Source: GCA-2717185 sp964386465 (GTDB lineage Bacteria; Pseudomonadota; Alphaproteobacteria; UBA8366; GCA-2717185). Taken from it: a DNA stretch of 28,052 nucleotides. Position numbers and translations under genes: made by a program. The notes beneath the pieces were generated by a model that saw only the letters and a list, made by a program, of their open reading frames with translations, was not told the DNA's origin and did no database searches. The stretch's first letter is position 1, and every line of letters begins with the position of its first letter. This document shows, piece by piece, positions 26,828-28,052 of this stretch. The stretch lies in assembly GCA_964386465.1 (NCBI GenBank), contig CAYLTU010000039.1, forward strand, positions 1 through 28,052, given 5' to 3'.

Positions 26828-27481
26828 CTAAAACACAAAACCTGCCTTTTTTTCGAACTCGGGCAGCACGGGAATCGACGCATCGAACAGTACTCTCTGC
26901 GATATCCCCGCCGCACCGCGACCGACGAGCACCGCACGTCCGATGCCGGCGCCACTATATTTTACCGTGACCAGCCGACCGCCTTCTACGAGCTGGTCCG
27001 TCAAGGTATCCGGCAACTGCTCGACGCCACCATTCACCATAATGACGTCATAGGGCCCCTCTTTCGGCAATCCTTCGGCCAGCGCCCCCTCCACGATGAC
27101 GATATTGTCCAGAACAAGGTCGGACAGCAGCGCCGATGTCGAGGCAGCCAACGCGGTATCGCTCTCCAATGCGAAGACGGTATCGCAAAGGCGGGCGATG
27201 ACCGCTGCCGAGTATCCGGTCCCCGCACCGACCACCAGGCAAACGTCGTCCTGCGCCGGCGCGGCGGCTTGCACCAACCGCGCCAGGATCAACGGTTCCA
27301 TGATGCACCGGCCCGGACCGATCGCCAGATCTTCATCCACGTAGGCAACAGGCCGCTGCGCTTCGGGCACGAATTGTTCCCGGGGTAGCGCGCCCATCGC
27401 GGCGAGCACGGACTCGTTGGTCACCCGGTTGGGGCGTAGCTGGCTTTCGACCATGATACGCCGGGCATCTTCGAAGTTCAT
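26828..27481 (-). CDS. PIMT-family methyltransferase paralogue with altered active site
   Basis: This 217-residue protein belongs to the protein-L-isoaspartate methyltransferase family. It has ALPREQFVPE (about 31-40), the SAM loop VVGAGTGYSAAVIARL (about 83-98) and the typical C-terminal DGGVEQLP-like 'NGGVEQLPDTLTDQLVEGGRLV'-type region. The substrate motif that reads GQTISQP in the pcm gene at 5949 is GRCIMEP here, so the conserved serine is Met61 or its neighbour. Isoaspartate repair is therefore doubtful. Genes like this sit just upstream of tolC in many alphaproteobacteria, as here (141-nt gap). The start is an ATG at 27481. Confidence 0.85.
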   Translation of the reverse strand: MNFEDARRIMVESQLRPNRVTNESVLAAMGALPREQFVPEAQRPVAYVDEDLAIGPGRCIMEPLILARLVQAAAPAQDDVCLVVGAGTGYSAAVIARLCDTVFALESDTALAASTSALLSDLVLDNIVIVEGALAEGLPKEGPYDVIMVNGGVEQLPDTLTDQLVEGGRLVTVKYSGAGIGRAVLVGRGAAGISQRVLFDASIPVLPEFEKKAGFVF

Positions 27482-27655
27482 CGAGGGCAGTCTCCACGCC
27501 TCAGCAATAACCGATCATGGCCAGCATATTCTTTCACTTTCCTTAAATGTCGAATAGATGATGCCGAAACCTGGGAAAGGGCAAGCATGCTGGCGGAATC
27601 GATCATTTATATCGCTCGCGCTTTGCAATGACAATGCGGTGGAAAACAAGAGTTC
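27482..27655. other. Intergenic region with no gene seen
   Basis: No coding frame with family features, no RNA gene and no clear promoter was found. The only structure is a perfect 8-bp inverted pair GCCAGCAT (27520-27527) and ATGCTGGC (27587-27594) with a 59-nt spacer, which may be chance. The promoter of the PIMT-like gene should lie here. Confidence 0.6.
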
Positions 27656-27923
27656 GGAGCCTGCCTAGATAATGCTTACGATCTGCATCGACCAGAGCGG
27701 TGTGCGTGTTAGGAGAGGGTGCGCCGACGATGCCGGCAGCATCGTCAAGCATCCTCGACGCGGCACGCGCACCTCTCCGGTCGACCCGAAGGGCCACGTT
27801 TTCAGGGACTTGGGACGTTGTCCGGCGCCACTTGCGATGCCGCCGGCATCGCCACGCGACACCCTCCTAGCCCAAGGCCCTGAGAACGCGGTGCAGACCA
27901 TAAGCATTGTCTAGACAGGCTCC
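27656..27923. mobile_element. 268-bp MITE-like folded element with 32-bp terminal inverted repeats
   Basis: The ends 27656-27687 and 27892-27923 are inverted repeats matching at 28 of 32 positions, starting GGAGCCTG. Two hairpins fill the interior. The left one pairs 27712-27718 with 27772-27778 and has an apex palindrome 27726-27746. The right one pairs 27794-27814 with 27871-27891 (about 19 of 21 counting one wobble) and has an apex 27834-27852. The whole would fold as a three-way junction. There is no credible protein and no obvious target-site duplication (flanks TTC and TAG). It may be a transposon-derived MITE, a REP-like repeat pair, or a structured RNA. Copies elsewhere cannot be seen from this window. 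Confidence 0.6.
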
Positions 27924-27933
27924 TAGCGCTGAC

Positions 27934-27962
27934 TTGACCACTATGCCCACCCGGCCTATATC
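27934..27962 (+). promoter_or_regulatory. Promoter of tRNA-Cys
   Basis: TTGACC (27934-27939), a 17-nt spacer and TATATC (27957-27962) place a start near 27969, ten bases before the tRNA. The -35 box begins 11 nt after the inverted-repeat element ends. Confidence 0.65.
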
Positions 27963-27978
27963 ACGCGCCTTGGTGGAC

Positions 27979-28052
27979 GGTGCGATGGCCGAGTGGTTAG
28001 GCAGTGGATTGCAAATCCACGCACGCCGGTTCGATTCCGGCTCGCACCTCCA
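27979..28052 (+). tRNA. tRNA-Cys (anticodon GCA)
   Basis: The 74-nt gene folds as a full cloverleaf. The acceptor stem GGTGCGA pairs with TCGCACC. The D-arm is GCC/GGC. The anticodon stem GTGGA/TCCAC closes the loop TTGCAAA with anticodon GCA. The T-arm is GCCGG/CCGGC around TTCGATT. The discriminator is U, as expected for tRNA-Cys, and the CCA end is encoded. The gene ends exactly at the last base of the window. Confidence 0.97.

Noticed and set aside
27520..27594. GCCAGCAT/ATGCTGGC inverted pair upstream of the PIMT-like gene
   Set aside because: Eight bases with a 59-nt spacer can arise by chance, and no second feature supports a function.
27665..27914. Two 80-residue frames, one on each strand, inside the inverted-repeat element
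   Set aside because: They mirror one another because of the inverted-repeat structure, lack ribosome sites and match no family I know.

Overview
This window looks like chromosomal sequence from a GC-rich alphaproteobacterium, most like the Rhodospirillales and relatives. The pointers are PopZ, the yajC-secD-secF-Mth938 gene order, the dgt-argS-SPOR-nagZ-scpA-scpB-tatABC-serS-surE-pcm series, and a second PIMT-like gene next to a TolC-type channel. Almost everything is core housekeeping. Two runs of exactly 100 N (4046-4145 and 21256-21355) are assembly gaps, and three genes are cut by them. The species cannot be read from the sequence.

Layout, left to right. (1) 1-3100, minus strand: yajC-secD-secF for the Sec translocase accessory complex, then the first 34 codons of an Mth938/NDUFAF3-type gene running off the left edge. 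(2) 3249-4045, plus strand: a DUF815 AAA ATPase cut by the first gap. (3) 4146-4779, minus strand: a FitAB/VapBC-type toxin-antitoxin pair preceded by a long palindrome that contains its probable promoter. (4) 4871-8673, minus strand: serS-surE-pcm-nlpD, coupled by ATGA overlaps. (5) 8750-10230, minus strand: tatA-tatB-tatC, with its own probable promoter. (6) 10353-18447, minus strand: one tightly coupled operon dgt-argS-SPOR-nagZ-M50 protease-scpA-scpB-ABC ATPase. (7) 18556-19699, plus strand: erpA-xthA, divergent from dgt. (8) 19770-24569, minus strand: valS, an integral membrane protein (cut by the second gap) and a SAM methyltransferase. (9) 24648-27481, minus strand: a PIMT-like gene, tolC and popZ. 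(10) 27656-28052: a 268-bp non-coding element with 32-bp terminal inverted repeats and two large internal hairpins, then a good sigma70-type promoter and tRNA-Cys(GCA), which ends at the last base of the window.

The genes serve the cell envelope and cell cycle: Sec and Tat export, peptidoglycan recycling and septal remodelling (NagZ, SPOR, NlpD-like), chromosome segregation and polarity (ScpAB, PopZ), nucleotide and protein quality control (Dgt, SurE, Pcm, XthA), Fe-S delivery (ErpA), and three aminoacyl-tRNA synthetases plus a tRNA.

The least-explained items are the folded element beside tRNA-Cys, the toxin-antitoxin operator with an embedded promoter, an NlpD-like protein and a PIMT paralogue that each lack key active-site residues, and the membrane protein-methyltransferase pair behind valS. 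I see no clear evidence of a wholly new multi-gene system.
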